Positions 18,775 through 29,175 of a stretch of DNA of 64,000 nucleotides are shown here, piece after piece. The translations under genes were made by a program, and so were the position numbers. The notes beneath the pieces are model-generated. The model searched no databases. It was not told the origin of the DNA and worked only from the letters and a program-made list of their open reading frames with translations. How positions within the stretch are numbered: position 1 is the stretch's first letter; every line of letters starts with the position of its first letter. Origin of the DNA: a virus; the IMG/VR virus record IMGVR_UViG_3300027763_000027, positions 1 to 64,000 of that record; one strand, given 5' to 3'.

Positions 18775-20412
18775 ATGGCATATACATTTACAGATGCAAC
18801 TTTATTAAGTTATCAAGTAAATAAAAATTACTTGGGAGAAGGCGTTGCCTCTTTGAATGAAAGAGTTAAAATTACTATTAAGGGTATCTTTGATAATAGA
18901 TTAACAAACTCTAAAGGCTATGGCGTTAAAGCTACGATTGATAATATTAAAAACTTATTGTTGACTACATCAAATGTTTATGATGATATCATTGTAAATA
19001 ATTTTAATCTTGGTAAGGGTATTATCACTAATATATCTTTTCCAAAAGATAATCCAATTATTTTTGGAGATTATAGTTACGACATAGAAATAATAAACAG
19101 TACGGATTTTTCTAATATTCCTACTGGTAGTACAACTTATGGGTCTACTTTATCTTCTTTAAAAGATTTGATAAATACTTTTGATGAAAAATTTGATTTT
19201 AATTACGGTCAAGATGGGACTTACACGTGCAGCCACTCTATTACTTTGCAATACTTTAATGATAAAACAGATGTTATTGCAAAATGTAAGACTTTAGCCA
19301 ACGCATTATTTAATGAAAATTTATCATTAGGATTAATCGGCAAATTTGCTGGTCAATACGCATCTTTAAAAACTAAAAAGAATTATTATTCTGAAAGTTA
19401 TGATTTAGTAACTAAGACATGTACTTTTACAAAAGAAATAGAAATAAATGAAAATACATTATCTTCTTATTCTAATTCTATATCTCATTCATTAACTTTT
19501 AGTGAAAACGGAAAAACAACAATACAAGAGCAAGGGTTAATAAAAGCTCTTGACGATACCCAATCTTTTACTGCAGAAAATTATTTTAATACAGAAATAA
19601 ATAATTCTTTTTCAAGATGTCAACAATTTTTTAATAGTTATGCCACAAAATATTCACTAGGTTCCGTGGATTCTCTTATCAACGCTTCATATGAGCTGGG
19701 AAAAACAATTAATCTAGTAGATAATAGTTTGGGATATTCCATATCATATACAAATGATCTGAGCGCAGAACAGAATTTGATTCACACTTATTCTAAAGTA
19801 GTAAATACAAATCAAGAGGGTGTTACCACTGTATCAGAAGAAGGAGAGATAAGTTTAAAAGCTATATTGGGAACCATAGTGAATTTAAACCAATTTAAGG
19901 TAAAATACCTAACGGCAAAATTACGAATAGATAATGATCCTTTATACGCGGGTTATAATAAATCTCGTGCCTCAATGAGCTATGAAAAAATTGCATCTTC
20001 TAATTATGGAAATAAATTTACTTATAGAATAGAAAAAAATAATGAAAAGAAAAATGCTCTTGCAGATAACTCAGTTTATAAAAGTTTACAGCTCTCAATA
20101 CAGGACGATAAACCCGCTGAGATATATAAAGAATATATCATTGCGAATAGAATTCCAAAAAATGTACTTTTTACTTTAGGAAACCAAGTACAAATGGGAA
20201 CTCGAACAGTTCAAATAAATGGAACTTTAACTAAACCTGCCTCAGACGTATGGAGTACGCCAAGAATTTTTCCTTTGAGTGACTTAAAAAGTATAGCGAT
20301 TAATAATGGTCTTGTTGGTATAAGCAAAGATGCTTATATAAGTGAAGTATCATATGGATACGGGTCTAGTAATGATTTCTCATTCACTATGACTTTAATG
20401 TATTTGGTATAA
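18775..20412 (+). CDS. Distal tail/virion protein, paralogue of the next gene
   Basis: A 545-residue beta-rich protein after a GGAAAA ribosome site. Blocks shared in order with the product of 20417-22069 are VKITIKG, a TNISFP-like strand followed by DYSYDIEI, and CSHSITLQ. The two genes therefore look like a tandem duplication. No signal peptide or enzyme motif is seen. Being just after the tape measure, it is probably a distal tail or baseplate component. The C-terminal sequence SEVSYGYGSSNDFSFTMTL is typical of a closing beta sheet. Confidence 0.5.
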   Translation: MAYTFTDATLLSYQVNKNYLGEGVASLNERVKITIKGIFDNRLTNSKGYGVKATIDNIKNLLLTTSNVYDDIIVNNFNLGKGIITNISFPKDNPIIFGDYSYDIEIINSTDFSNIPTGSTTYGSTLSSLKDLINTFDEKFDFNYGQDGTYTCSHSITLQYFNDKTDVIAKCKTLANALFNENLSLGLIGKFAGQYASLKTKKNYYSESYDLVTKTCTFTKEIEINENTLSSYSNSISHSLTFSENGKTTIQEQGLIKALDDTQSFTAENYFNTEINNSFSRCQQFFNSYATKYSLGSVDSLINASYELGKTINLVDNSLGYSISYTNDLSAEQNLIHTYSKVVNTNQEGVTTVSEEGEISLKAILGTIVNLNQFKVKYLTAKLRIDNDPLYAGYNKSRASMSYEKIASSNYGNKFTYRIEKNNEKKNALADNSVYKSLQLSIQDDKPAEIYKEYIIANRIPKNVLFTLGNQVQMGTRTVQINGTLTKPASDVWSTPRIFPLSDLKSIAINNGLVGISKDAYISEVSYGYGSSNDFSFTMTLMYLV

Positions 20413-20416
20413 ATAT

Positions 20417-22069
20417 ATGGCGACTAATTATATAAAATACAACTCAAATCAATTAATTTATCCAACCCCATTAGTTGAGTTGTCTAGAGAAAATGCGTAT
20501 GATAATAATCATTTAGGTTTTGTCGACAAAATTACTTTGAAAGGCCAACTAACTGGAAATTTTTATCAATTACAAACTGGCCAAAGCGGAATATTAAATA
20601 TCTTTAATAAAAATTTTGGATTATTTGAGATTTATGAAGAAACTCCTAGGGGTAGTAGCGTGATATTTGAAAAAATTTATGAAAAAAGTGGAATCAATAT
20701 TACGTCTATATCCTTTGAAGAATCAGCTTATAATGGTATGTTGAATTATACAGTTGAATTAAATTCGTCAACAATGAGTGGAAATGTTGTAAATCCAGTG
20801 AATCAATATAATTTTGTAGAAAATAAAGATAAAACAATATCTTTATCTCATAGCATTTCTGCGCAAGGAATAAATACGGCTAGTTATCCATCTAAATCTA
20901 ATGCATTAGAAAATGCGATAAGTTTTGTGACACAAAATACTGGGCTAGCAAACGTACCAACGATAAAATTTATAAGTGGCGCAAGCAATAATTTTTATTT
21001 ACAAAATATTTCAGAATCTATAGATCGCTTAAACGCTATATACTCTATAGATGAATCTTATACTAGTAGTTTATTAAGTACTGGAAGTTCAGGAATTTTA
21101 AAATATTCTATCGACATTTCTTCTGGCGTAGCAGCTGATTCATTAAGTTTATCGATAAAAGGGAGTTATAAAGGGGCGTTAGGTGGTAATATAAATGATT
21201 TAAGAAATAGTTTAAATGTAACTAAATTGGTATCTGGAGCATACTCTAGTTATTTTAATCCAATACCAATTAATTATAGTATTTCAGAGAATACTGGGGA
21301 AAATATAATAAATTTTGATTATTCTTTTGATAATATCAATTTACCAAATCCATACTTTAAATACGACACAAGTGTAGAAAAAGATGATATCGAACAAGTT
21401 ATAAAAGTAGATATAAACGCGAGTATTATTACTAGAGGAAATAGATATAATAGATATTTATTATCCCAAGCCGCTCAAGCTTCTTTAAATACTGGTCTTT
21501 TTGCTATTGCAAGCGGAGCAGTATTAGATTTTAAAGATTTTAATAGCGATACAGGATACTATAAATTAAGATTACAGAATATAGAGTTTATAGATAATCC
21601 AAATGAGGGAGTCATAACGGCAAAAGCCTCTTATGATGATAAACCCATGCCAAGTGGAGACGACCCAGCAATCGCTGATTCTTCTTTTCAAATATCTGTT
21701 CAAGCCCCATGCTGGTATATGGTTGGCGTGCCAGCAATTAATCAAAGAGGTTACTATATTATAAATGATTTTGATATTACTACATTACCAAAATGCACAA
21801 TCGAATCAACCGTATCAATAAAAGATGGGACATCTCAGGGTTCAACTACATCTATACAAAATAATATTAAAAATTCAATCGGAATAATTTCGCCTAGCGA
21901 CTATAATTTTAATATAACTATAAAAGAATCTTTTTCCGAAGAAAGAGCAAATTTAGATCAAACCTCTAATTTGACGCAACCAATTTTAAACACAAAAAAT
22001 GTAAATTATAAAATTGAAAAAGTATGCACGACTAACCAAAGCTCTATTTTTCCAAAGATATATCAATGA
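20417..22069 (+). CDS. Distal tail/virion protein, paralogue of the previous gene
   Basis: A 550-residue beta-rich protein, 4 bases after its paralogue. Shared blocks are DKITLKG, ITSISFEES followed by LNYTVELN, and LSHSISAQG. The C-terminal part holds several Cys (residues about 425-545) and a segment around residue 430 (QAPCWYMVGVPAINQRG) absent from the paralogue. It overlaps the next gene in an ATGA. Inferred to be a distal tail or baseplate protein; the family was not recognised. Confidence 0.5.
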   Translation: MATNYIKYNSNQLIYPTPLVELSRENAYDNNHLGFVDKITLKGQLTGNFYQLQTGQSGILNIFNKNFGLFEIYEETPRGSSVIFEKIYEKSGINITSISFEESAYNGMLNYTVELNSSTMSGNVVNPVNQYNFVENKDKTISLSHSISAQGINTASYPSKSNALENAISFVTQNTGLANVPTIKFISGASNNFYLQNISESIDRLNAIYSIDESYTSSLLSTGSSGILKYSIDISSGVAADSLSLSIKGSYKGALGGNINDLRNSLNVTKLVSGAYSSYFNPIPINYSISENTGENIINFDYSFDNINLPNPYFKYDTSVEKDDIEQVIKVDINASIITRGNRYNRYLLSQAAQASLNTGLFAIASGAVLDFKDFNSDTGYYKLRLQNIEFIDNPNEGVITAKASYDDKPMPSGDDPAIADSSFQISVQAPCWYMVGVPAINQRGYYIINDFDITTLPKCTIESTVSIKDGTSQGSTTSIQNNIKNSIGIISPSDYNFNITIKESFSEERANLDQTSNLTQPILNTKNVNYKIEKVCTTNQSSIFPKIYQ

Positions 22070-23874
22070 ACTTATCATATTTAAATAACTATTTTTCTGA
22101 TAAATCTTTGAATAAAGATGCTATACAGTTATATTATGATTTTGATCAAGTATCTGGAGTCTTCTTGAAGAATAAAATTTATGAAAATGAAGTGCAATTT
22201 TATCCTGTCGCACAAGGATTTTCTATAAATAAAAAATATTCGCCAGCTTTCTTCAATACAAAATATGGCCAAGTTAGTTTTACTGGTTCAGGTGTTTTTC
22301 AGGGCACGAATACAATGCAAATTTTTGAAGAATCTACTTCTGCTGATAATAGTCTATTTATTAATTTTGGAAGATTGAATTGTAATAAAAATTTTACTTT
22401 AAATGGTGATTTAATTTCTATACCAACTGGAAAAATACAAACATTAGGCTATATAAAATCAAAAAATAATACAAACCCATTTCAAATTATATTAGGGTTA
22501 AATGACGCAAATGATCTTACTCTTGAGTTTTCTGGGGGCACAGAATCTTACAAAACAGTAACTCCCAAGGAGTTATCTTTTCAGAATATTTGTTGTTTAA
22601 AATTTGGGCGTAATATCTTGGAGCTTAATTATTATGATATTATAGAAAATGAAACTCATAAGTCTAGAATAGATATAACTGGAAATTACTTTGAACAAAA
22701 TAAACAGCTGTATATTGGTAATGTAGGTTCTGGTTTTCTAGATCAAAATTATACTGGATTTTTTGGAACTGTCGATGACATTTTATTACTTAATAATATT
22801 CCAGATGATGCGCAAAGCTTTGGGCTTGCTAAATTATTTATAAAAACTGGTGAATATATTGATGTAGTTAATCTAACTGGATTAACATTTAATGTTATTA
22901 GTAATGCTTTTTTAAATCCTACAGGTATAATTGGAGTAGGAATAAATGGTTATCAAGATATAAAAATTGAAGAAGCTTTAGTAAGTGGTTCTTTAACTGG
23001 TATTTATATACAGTCTGGCGTTACAGGGAATATTACTGGAGAAACAATAGAAATTCAGACTTCTACTCAGTCTGTAATATCTAATACTGGGCAAATTATC
23101 ACAAAATACGAACTATATGATGAAAAGTACTCTTCTAATTTTACAAAAGATAATATCATTTTTAATAAAAAAACAGATGACCAAGACATTTTTGAAATTC
23201 AATTTTATTTAGATTCTCAAATAAAAATTAGTCATTTTGACTACTCTAATGTATCTGATATATATGTAGCTAAAGATAATGTATCAGATAAAAACAACTC
23301 TATATATATTAACGGAATTCGATTAGTATCTGGGATAAATTATGAATATACACAACCAAATGTTTTTATTACTAACGATTACCCTAAAGGAGACTCTAAC
23401 GACTTAGCTTTTTATACCGTTTCTAGTCTAACAGGAAATAAAGTTTATCAAACAGATTTTAATAGGTCTTCTGAGTCTGGAGACTACTATTTAGCTTATT
23501 CTTTTTCGGATAATAATTCTAATTGGGGTAGATCAAATATATTCTTAAATGGGCAAAAATTAATATCTGGATTTAATTATCTTATCGCTGGGCAAAATTT
23601 AAATAATCTTTATTTATATAAAAATTTACCAACTGGGTCACTTACTATTGTAAAAGACAATTTTATCTCAGGGGTAACGGGAAATAATACTAAAATATAC
23701 AATTCGTCTTTGAAGTATAACAATGAGCAGATTTGGCTTAATGGAATATACCAGTACAAGGGGATTGATTATATATTATCTTCTTGTTATAATTCATTAA
23801 TGAGCGCTTCTGGAGATATAGAGGTCAAAGAGAACTATATATTCGATAATGAATATTACAGATTTAATTTATAA
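22066..23874 (+). CDS. Virion protein with possible concanavalin/LamG-like domain
   Basis: A 602-residue protein. Residues about 15-260 show the pattern of a jelly-roll lectin domain: GQVSFTGSG early, then QLYIGNVGSGFL and TGFFGTVDDILLLNNI, a common ending of LamG/ConA-like domains. Later it repeats strands of the form SIYINGIRLVSGINY, NIFLNGQKLISGFNY and QIWLNGIYQYKGIDY, three related units of a phage fibre repeat. Translation is coupled to the upstream gene by ATGA. It is probably a carbohydrate-binding tail or fibre protein; the ligand is unknown. Confidence 0.5.
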   Translation: MNLSYLNNYFSDKSLNKDAIQLYYDFDQVSGVFLKNKIYENEVQFYPVAQGFSINKKYSPAFFNTKYGQVSFTGSGVFQGTNTMQIFEESTSADNSLFINFGRLNCNKNFTLNGDLISIPTGKIQTLGYIKSKNNTNPFQIILGLNDANDLTLEFSGGTESYKTVTPKELSFQNICCLKFGRNILELNYYDIIENETHKSRIDITGNYFEQNKQLYIGNVGSGFLDQNYTGFFGTVDDILLLNNIPDDAQSFGLAKLFIKTGEYIDVVNLTGLTFNVISNAFLNPTGIIGVGINGYQDIKIEEALVSGSLTGIYIQSGVTGNITGETIEIQTSTQSVISNTGQIITKYELYDEKYSSNFTKDNIIFNKKTDDQDIFEIQFYLDSQIKISHFDYSNVSDIYVAKDNVSDKNNSIYINGIRLVSGINYEYTQPNVFITNDYPKGDSNDLAFYTVSSLTGNKVYQTDFNRSSESGDYYLAYSFSDNNSNWGRSNIFLNGQKLISGFNYLIAGQNLNNLYLYKNLPTGSLTIVKDNFISGVTGNNTKIYNSSLKYNNEQIWLNGIYQYKGIDYILSSCYNSLMSASGDIEVKENYIFDNEYYRFNL

Positions 23875-23881
23875 GTGTAAT
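23875..23881 (+). promoter_or_regulatory. GTGTAAT element before the hub-like gene
   Basis: GTGTAATTACT follows the previous stop codon immediately. A leader of about 29 bases with AAGG/AAGGG ribosome sites leads to the ATG at 23911. It is preceded by TTTAATTTATAA, similar to the sequence before the copies at 47148 and 58383. Confidence 0.45.
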
Positions 23882-23910
23882 TACTAATTACAAAGGTATA
23901 AGGGATTAAT

Positions 23911-25956
23911 ATGGCTGTAAAATTTATAGATAGCATCCAGATTGGAGGCAACGCCCCTGGGCAATTTGCTGGGGGCTATATCTATTCTATGAATATGACT
24001 CAAGGTTATGCTGAAGAAATTAATAAGTTAACTATTGATGTTGTTTATGAAAACTCCTCTGTGAATCCAAGTTTTCCAACTAAAGATCTTGTCTCTTCAT
24101 TTTCCATAAGTGTCGGTAGATTAAATTTCCCAAAAATGCATTTTCTTTCGAGCTCGGTGAGTAAAAGCTTGGGTCAAACCACTGCTTCTTGTACTTTTGT
24201 AGATGATTCTGTAAAGTTAGATAGATATTATGTTGGTTTATATAATAGGCATGGAAAAGAAAGCGCTGGAAATTTGATAATTGTTGGATCTCCGCAAGCA
24301 AATACCGATGCTCCATGTAGCGCTGATGATATCAATTATAGAATTGACGAATTAATGTCAAAAATATCTGGTATAATTAATATAAATAGATCGTTTGGTT
24401 ACCTTAACACTTTAAATTACACAGGTACAATAAGACAAGTTTTATCTAATATAGGGAGCGATTTTGGTTTTAGCTTTTATTGGGATATGATGCAGGACAA
24501 ATTAGTATTTGTAGATTTAAAAAATGGAATAAATTTATCTAATGTAGAATCTATATCTAATAATACTTCAATTCCACTTGCTGATTTTAAAAGTGAAGAG
24601 ACCCTAGAAGGAACTTATGCAAAAGGTTTTTCTAATTTTTCAGCAAAAAATGGAGGAGTAAAAGAGGTTACTTATAAAGAGTGGAGTAGACTCACTTACG
24701 TAAATATACCAGCAAATATAACAAACCTCGCTCAATGTTTTTTAGCTTCAGTGAACCCAACTTTACGAACCCTTTACGCTTTAAGTGAAGGTAGATATTC
24801 TCAAGCAGGAGTTTTTGGTTTTAATCCTTTTAATGGAGCTACGTTTTCATATATTGACACAATTTTTAACTCTTTTATAAACGAAATTCGTGCAAGAGGT
24901 TTTCCGCATGTTATTGGGGCTTGCGATTCTATAGATTCAGAAGGAGAGAAAGCAATAACGCAATTAGAAGCGAATGAATTTCAAAACTATGGGAAATATT
25001 ATCGAAAAACTAATATAGTCACTATTGCGCCAGATATTTGCGGTTCAGAATATTCTAGAAAAATAACCTCTACTTTTTGGCCTGGAAATGATAGTATTTC
25101 TAACCAAGCGTGGGGTTCTGCTTCTGCTCCAGATTTTACAAGAAATCCAAATACCACAGTTGAGGGTTGGCTTCCTTATCAATTAGATCCTTTATTTCTG
25201 CCAGTTACAGACGAATTAGCTGATCAATTGCTTCAGTTTTCTTTAAGAAAAGGATTTCGCAGCCAAGACTTTTTTTTACGTGGAAAAACATTAATAGCTT
25301 TTCCAAAAATAAGTGTTACAGTAAGTAGTGGAGAAAATCCTAATGAAGAAGCTTTTCAACCCGCAGTATATAGTGATAGTGCTACAGGAGAAGATCCCAG
25401 TTGTTTAAGGTGTGCCAGAAGAACTAGCAACACTCCAGCGGCTACTAACTCAGAATTAACTACTCCAGGCAGAGGATTAAATAGTAAAAGATGTTCTATA
25501 GTAAACGTTACTACTCCAGGAGGGGGAAGACTAATTGGCTATTTACCATCAACAGATATGTACTTTGGGTACGTTCAGGTCGATGTCACAGAATCGTATA
25601 ACGATTCAGCAAGCTCATCTATTGATGGGGGCGGTCTTACTGTGCCAAGCACTGCGATGCAGTACGAGCATACAGCGGTAGATATAACTAATAAATCAGA
25701 ATTAGATAAGGCAGTAAAAGAAATGGCCTATTCAGCTTTACCTCTAAAAAATATATCATTTAAAATTATTGGTACAGATTATGGAAGTATAGCCAACATA
25801 ATGAACGCTGAATCTGGGTTAACCGCATTTTCAATTTATTTAGATGATACTGGAATTTTTAGTAATTTTACGTATCAAAGTAGACCACCAACTGCACCAG
25901 CTGCAGAAATAATTATGGAAAAAGTTTCTACAAGAAAAGTGACTATAACAGGATAG
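23911..25956 (+). CDS. Putative baseplate hub/tail protein
   Basis: A 681-residue protein with a good AAGGG ribosome site. The segment TIRQVLSNIGSDFGFSFYWD, followed by KLVFVDL (residues about 173-210), is of the kind seen in phage hub or tail-tip proteins, where a peptide-like domain is tethered to the tube. A Cys/Arg/Thr-rich insertion lies at residues about 490-540. The C-terminal region ends with beta strands. It lies after the LamG-like protein and before the propeller adhesin, so a place at the tail tip is likely. No lytic motif was seen. Confidence 0.45.
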   Translation: MAVKFIDSIQIGGNAPGQFAGGYIYSMNMTQGYAEEINKLTIDVVYENSSVNPSFPTKDLVSSFSISVGRLNFPKMHFLSSSVSKSLGQTTASCTFVDDSVKLDRYYVGLYNRHGKESAGNLIIVGSPQANTDAPCSADDINYRIDELMSKISGIININRSFGYLNTLNYTGTIRQVLSNIGSDFGFSFYWDMMQDKLVFVDLKNGINLSNVESISNNTSIPLADFKSEETLEGTYAKGFSNFSAKNGGVKEVTYKEWSRLTYVNIPANITNLAQCFLASVNPTLRTLYALSEGRYSQAGVFGFNPFNGATFSYIDTIFNSFINEIRARGFPHVIGACDSIDSEGEKAITQLEANEFQNYGKYYRKTNIVTIAPDICGSEYSRKITSTFWPGNDSISNQAWGSASAPDFTRNPNTTVEGWLPYQLDPLFLPVTDELADQLLQFSLRKGFRSQDFFLRGKTLIAFPKISVTVSSGENPNEEAFQPAVYSDSATGEDPSCLRCARRTSNTPAATNSELTTPGRGLNSKRCSIVNVTTPGGGRLIGYLPSTDMYFGYVQVDVTESYNDSASSSIDGGGLTVPSTAMQYEHTAVDITNKSELDKAVKEMAYSALPLKNISFKIIGTDYGSIANIMNAESGLTAFSIYLDDTGIFSNFTYQSRPPTAPAAEIIMEKVSTRKVTITG

Positions 25957-25959
25957 TTT

Positions 25960-28773
25960 ATGATATTTTCTGGAAATAATAATTTATCCTTAAATCATCA
26001 AACAGGTTTAAGCTTTTCTATAGATTTAAAATTTAATAATTCTTCTGGTTATTGCGAATTAGGTTTTTCTGGTTTAAATCCTAGCGCTATACCAAAAGAA
26101 AAAGTGAGTTATATTTTTGATAAATCCAAACTTTATGATCCAGAAGGCAGACTAATTTATTTTTATAAAAACGACCAATCTATTAATTTGTCTGGTAGTA
26201 TAAATCCTATCTCTTATTCTTATTATATAGATGGAAACCTACTATGTTTAAATGGTAAAAAACAACCATTTAATTTAAATAAATTTTATTTAAATACTAG
26301 TGGATGTACGGTTGACGCGGATCTAAAGATACTTGGAGACGTACCTAATTATAATATAAGTTTAAATAAATTCAATGTAAGTGGGCTTCTAACTGGTACA
26401 ATTAATAATAACTCTTTATCTCAATTTAAGATTTATAGCGGTGTCGTAACTGCCCCAACTGGATTTTCAGTTAATTCTATTAATTTAGATGTTTTGACTG
26501 GAAATATTCCATCTTTTATTATAATAAACACGTTAAATGCAACGAAAAATCAAATAAATGACGGCACGGTATATCCTATCACTCTAAATTTATATACAAA
26601 TTTTGGTTTAATAAGTAGAATCTATAATGCTACTGGAAACTTTATTAAAGATCTTCAAGTAATTTTAAATTTAAATCAAGGGTTCGATTTCGATGTTATC
26701 AATTCCGTAAGTGGTATAAACGATATTAAAAATCAAGAATATAATTTAAATTTTTATATAAAAAGTGGATCAAATAATAATTTACCTAAAAATTTAAGTT
26801 TAAATTTAGAATATTTTGGAGGTAAAACTGGTTTATTTTATCAAGACATACTTGGTACAGGAATACAGAATGTTATTTTAACTGGTTTAATTACTGGTAG
26901 TAGTACACTAAGTAAAATAGTAAGTATGACGGCTACTGGATATGATTTTTTATCTAATCTAGAAAAAACTGGATACATAACTGGTGTAGCGCAAGGTTTA
27001 TTTTTTGCAACTGGGTTGAATTCAACTTCTGGATCTTTATCTAGCACTGGATTTTTTAATGGAAATTTAATTTATAAAAATATATTTTTTAATAAAAGTG
27101 GATTTTCAATAAATGGTATAAATGATTATTCAAATAGTTTTGTTAATGATTATCATTATTATGAAAATAAAGTTTTAACTGGTTCTAGTTCTAATAATAA
27201 CTTTTTATTCGGATCCAATATCGCTTCTAATCATGATCATAGTATTCTAGCTATATCTGCGCCATCTGGAAATATAGGCAATTACACTGGAGCTGGTTTA
27301 GTTTATATTTTTACAGGAAATAATAATTGGATTCAAACCGCTATTCTGTCTGGGAGCAACGCAACTACTGGAGATAATTTTGGATATGCTTTAAGCATGA
27401 ATGATAGCGGGACTGTTTTAGCGATAAGTTCACCAAATAAAAATTTAAATACAGGTATTAACACTTTAACTGGCGCAGGCGCAGTTTATATATTTAATAA
27501 AAATAATTCAAATTGGACAGAATCAACAATAATAACTGGAAGTGGGTCTCACGCAGGACAAAGATTTGGTCATTCTTTGGAGTTAAGTAAAGATGGAAAT
27601 ATTCTAGTGGTTGGCACGCCAAATAAAGATTTAATTACAGGTTTTAATACTTATATTGGAGCGGGGGTAGCATCTATCTTTGCTTATCAAACAAACGTTT
27701 GGAGAGAATTACAACAAGTAAATGCAAGTAATCCAGAAGACCAGGATGGTTTTGGCCATTCGGTTTCATTAAGCAGTGATGGATACGTCATAGGGATAGG
27801 AGCCACGGGTAAATATGTAGAATCATATCAAAATTTAGGATCTTTACATCTATTCAAAGGTAACCAATTTAATATAGATTATTGGCAAGAAGAGGCAATA
27901 CTAACTGGAAATAATTCTTCTGCTAGAGATAGTTTGGGCTATTCAATAAAAGTAAGTTATGATGGAAATACAATTTTGTCCAGTAGTATAAAAAATAATT
28001 CTAATGCTGGATATGCCTATGTCTTCACTGGGGATATGTTTGGTGAGTTTGATTATAAACAATCCCAAAGATTGCAGTCTTCAGATTCATCTGCTGGAGA
28101 TAATTTTGGATATTCTTTAACAATGAATAAAAGTGCTAACTTATTATGTATAAGTTCTCCATATGATAGTTATTCTAATTTAACTAGTGGCGGAAGCTGT
28201 TACATTTTTGAAAAAAATAACTTTTCATGGACAGAAAAACAAAAAATAACAGGAAATATCAATTATACTCAAAGTTATAATAAATTCGGAAATATAGTAT
28301 CTTTGAATAATGATGGGACCAATTTATTGGTTGGATCAGAACTATTTGATACTGGTTCTTATAATAATATTGGTTCAGTCTATAATTTTAAAAATGTAAA
28401 TTTAACTGGTTATTTGGGTGAAATAACTGGGACAGGTATAGTTTCATATAATTCAATTGTATTTGCTACTGGTAATATAACTGGGTTACCTTACAATAAA
28501 ACATTCTTTGATGTTTTCGATATGCAAACTGGCTATTATATAAATAATCAATTAACTGGAATCAAAAGCTTTAAAACTGGGAATCTTATATTAAATCAAA
28601 GTTATAAAAGCTCTGGAATAATAGACCCTTTAATTGATTCTATATATTTATCAATAAAAGCTAAAAATTATCCAGACAATGAAGCGATAACTGGTAAATT
28701 AATCATAAGTGGTTACGACAATGCTAATGATAATAATAGTGTAATTATTAATTATATAACAGGAAAGAAATAA
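25960..28773 (+). CDS. Adhesin with seven-bladed FG-GAP beta-propeller
   Basis: A 937-residue protein, 3 bases after the previous stop. Residues about 411-809 contain seven consecutive FG-GAP-like blades, each starting (D/Q/N)-x-(F/L)-G-(Y/H/N) and ending G-x-x-x-(I/L/V)-F, so the propeller appears complete. The N-terminal 400 residues and the C-terminal 130 are beta-rich and contain many Ile/Leu-Thr-Gly steps spaced along the chain. FG-GAP propellers act in carbohydrate or protein binding in integrins and bacterial adhesins. Here it is most likely the receptor-binding fibre. No signal peptide is present, as expected for a virion protein. Confidence 0.65.
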   Translation: MIFSGNNNLSLNHQTGLSFSIDLKFNNSSGYCELGFSGLNPSAIPKEKVSYIFDKSKLYDPEGRLIYFYKNDQSINLSGSINPISYSYYIDGNLLCLNGKKQPFNLNKFYLNTSGCTVDADLKILGDVPNYNISLNKFNVSGLLTGTINNNSLSQFKIYSGVVTAPTGFSVNSINLDVLTGNIPSFIIINTLNATKNQINDGTVYPITLNLYTNFGLISRIYNATGNFIKDLQVILNLNQGFDFDVINSVSGINDIKNQEYNLNFYIKSGSNNNLPKNLSLNLEYFGGKTGLFYQDILGTGIQNVILTGLITGSSTLSKIVSMTATGYDFLSNLEKTGYITGVAQGLFFATGLNSTSGSLSSTGFFNGNLIYKNIFFNKSGFSINGINDYSNSFVNDYHYYENKVLTGSSSNNNFLFGSNIASNHDHSILAISAPSGNIGNYTGAGLVYIFTGNNNWIQTAILSGSNATTGDNFGYALSMNDSGTVLAISSPNKNLNTGINTLTGAGAVYIFNKNNSNWTESTIITGSGSHAGQRFGHSLELSKDGNILVVGTPNKDLITGFNTYIGAGVASIFAYQTNVWRELQQVNASNPEDQDGFGHSVSLSSDGYVIGIGATGKYVESYQNLGSLHLFKGNQFNIDYWQEEAILTGNNSSARDSLGYSIKVSYDGNTILSSSIKNNSNAGYAYVFTGDMFGEFDYKQSQRLQSSDSSAGDNFGYSLTMNKSANLLCISSPYDSYSNLTSGGSCYIFEKNNFSWTEKQKITGNINYTQSYNKFGNIVSLNNDGTNLLVGSELFDTGSYNNIGSVYNFKNVNLTGYLGEITGTGIVSYNSIVFATGNITGLPYNKTFFDVFDMQTGYYINNQLTGIKSFKTGNLILNQSYKSSGIIDPLIDSIYLSIKAKNYPDNEAITGKLIISGYDNANDNNSVIINYITGKK

Positions 28774-28776
28774 TCT

Positions 28777-29175
28777 ATGGGATGGTATAAATCATCTAAT
28801 TATAAAGCCAGCTCTTCTAGTCTTTTGAGTGGATCTGTTGGTGATTTGATCGTGCAAAGCGGAGTTTTTGTTGATGGGCAGCTGCAAGTAAACAGTGAAT
28901 ATATCAATGCTTATTATAAACCAGCTGTACCCGAAGCCCTCAACAACTATACTTATTATGAAGGACTGGGGGCATTTTTAACTATTAAAGAACAAAGATT
29001 AAGTAATGGAGGTATATATAAAATGCCTGTTTGGTCTAATAAACCTCTTTCTTCTACAAACTTTCCAACTGGTGTTACTGTAAGTGGATATTTATATAAC
29101 CCTCTCCGAATGCAAGTTTGTAATGGCGGGATAAATACAGTTATAGAAGTATTAGCGAGAATAGTACCTAGCTAA
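28777..29175 (+). CDS. Small hypothetical virion protein
   Basis: A 132-residue protein, the last of the plus-strand tail operon, 3 bases after the propeller gene. Gly/Ser/Tyr-rich with short strands, it could be a tail-tip or fibre-associated protein. Its last 8 bases overlap the end of the convergent gene 29168-29941. No hairpin terminator is visible at this convergence. Function unknown. Confidence 0.45.
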   Translation: MGWYKSSNYKASSSSLLSGSVGDLIVQSGVFVDGQLQVNSEYINAYYKPAVPEALNNYTYYEGLGAFLTIKEQRLSNGGIYKMPVWSNKPLSSTNFPTGVTVSGYLYNPLRMQVCNGGINTVIEVLARIVPS

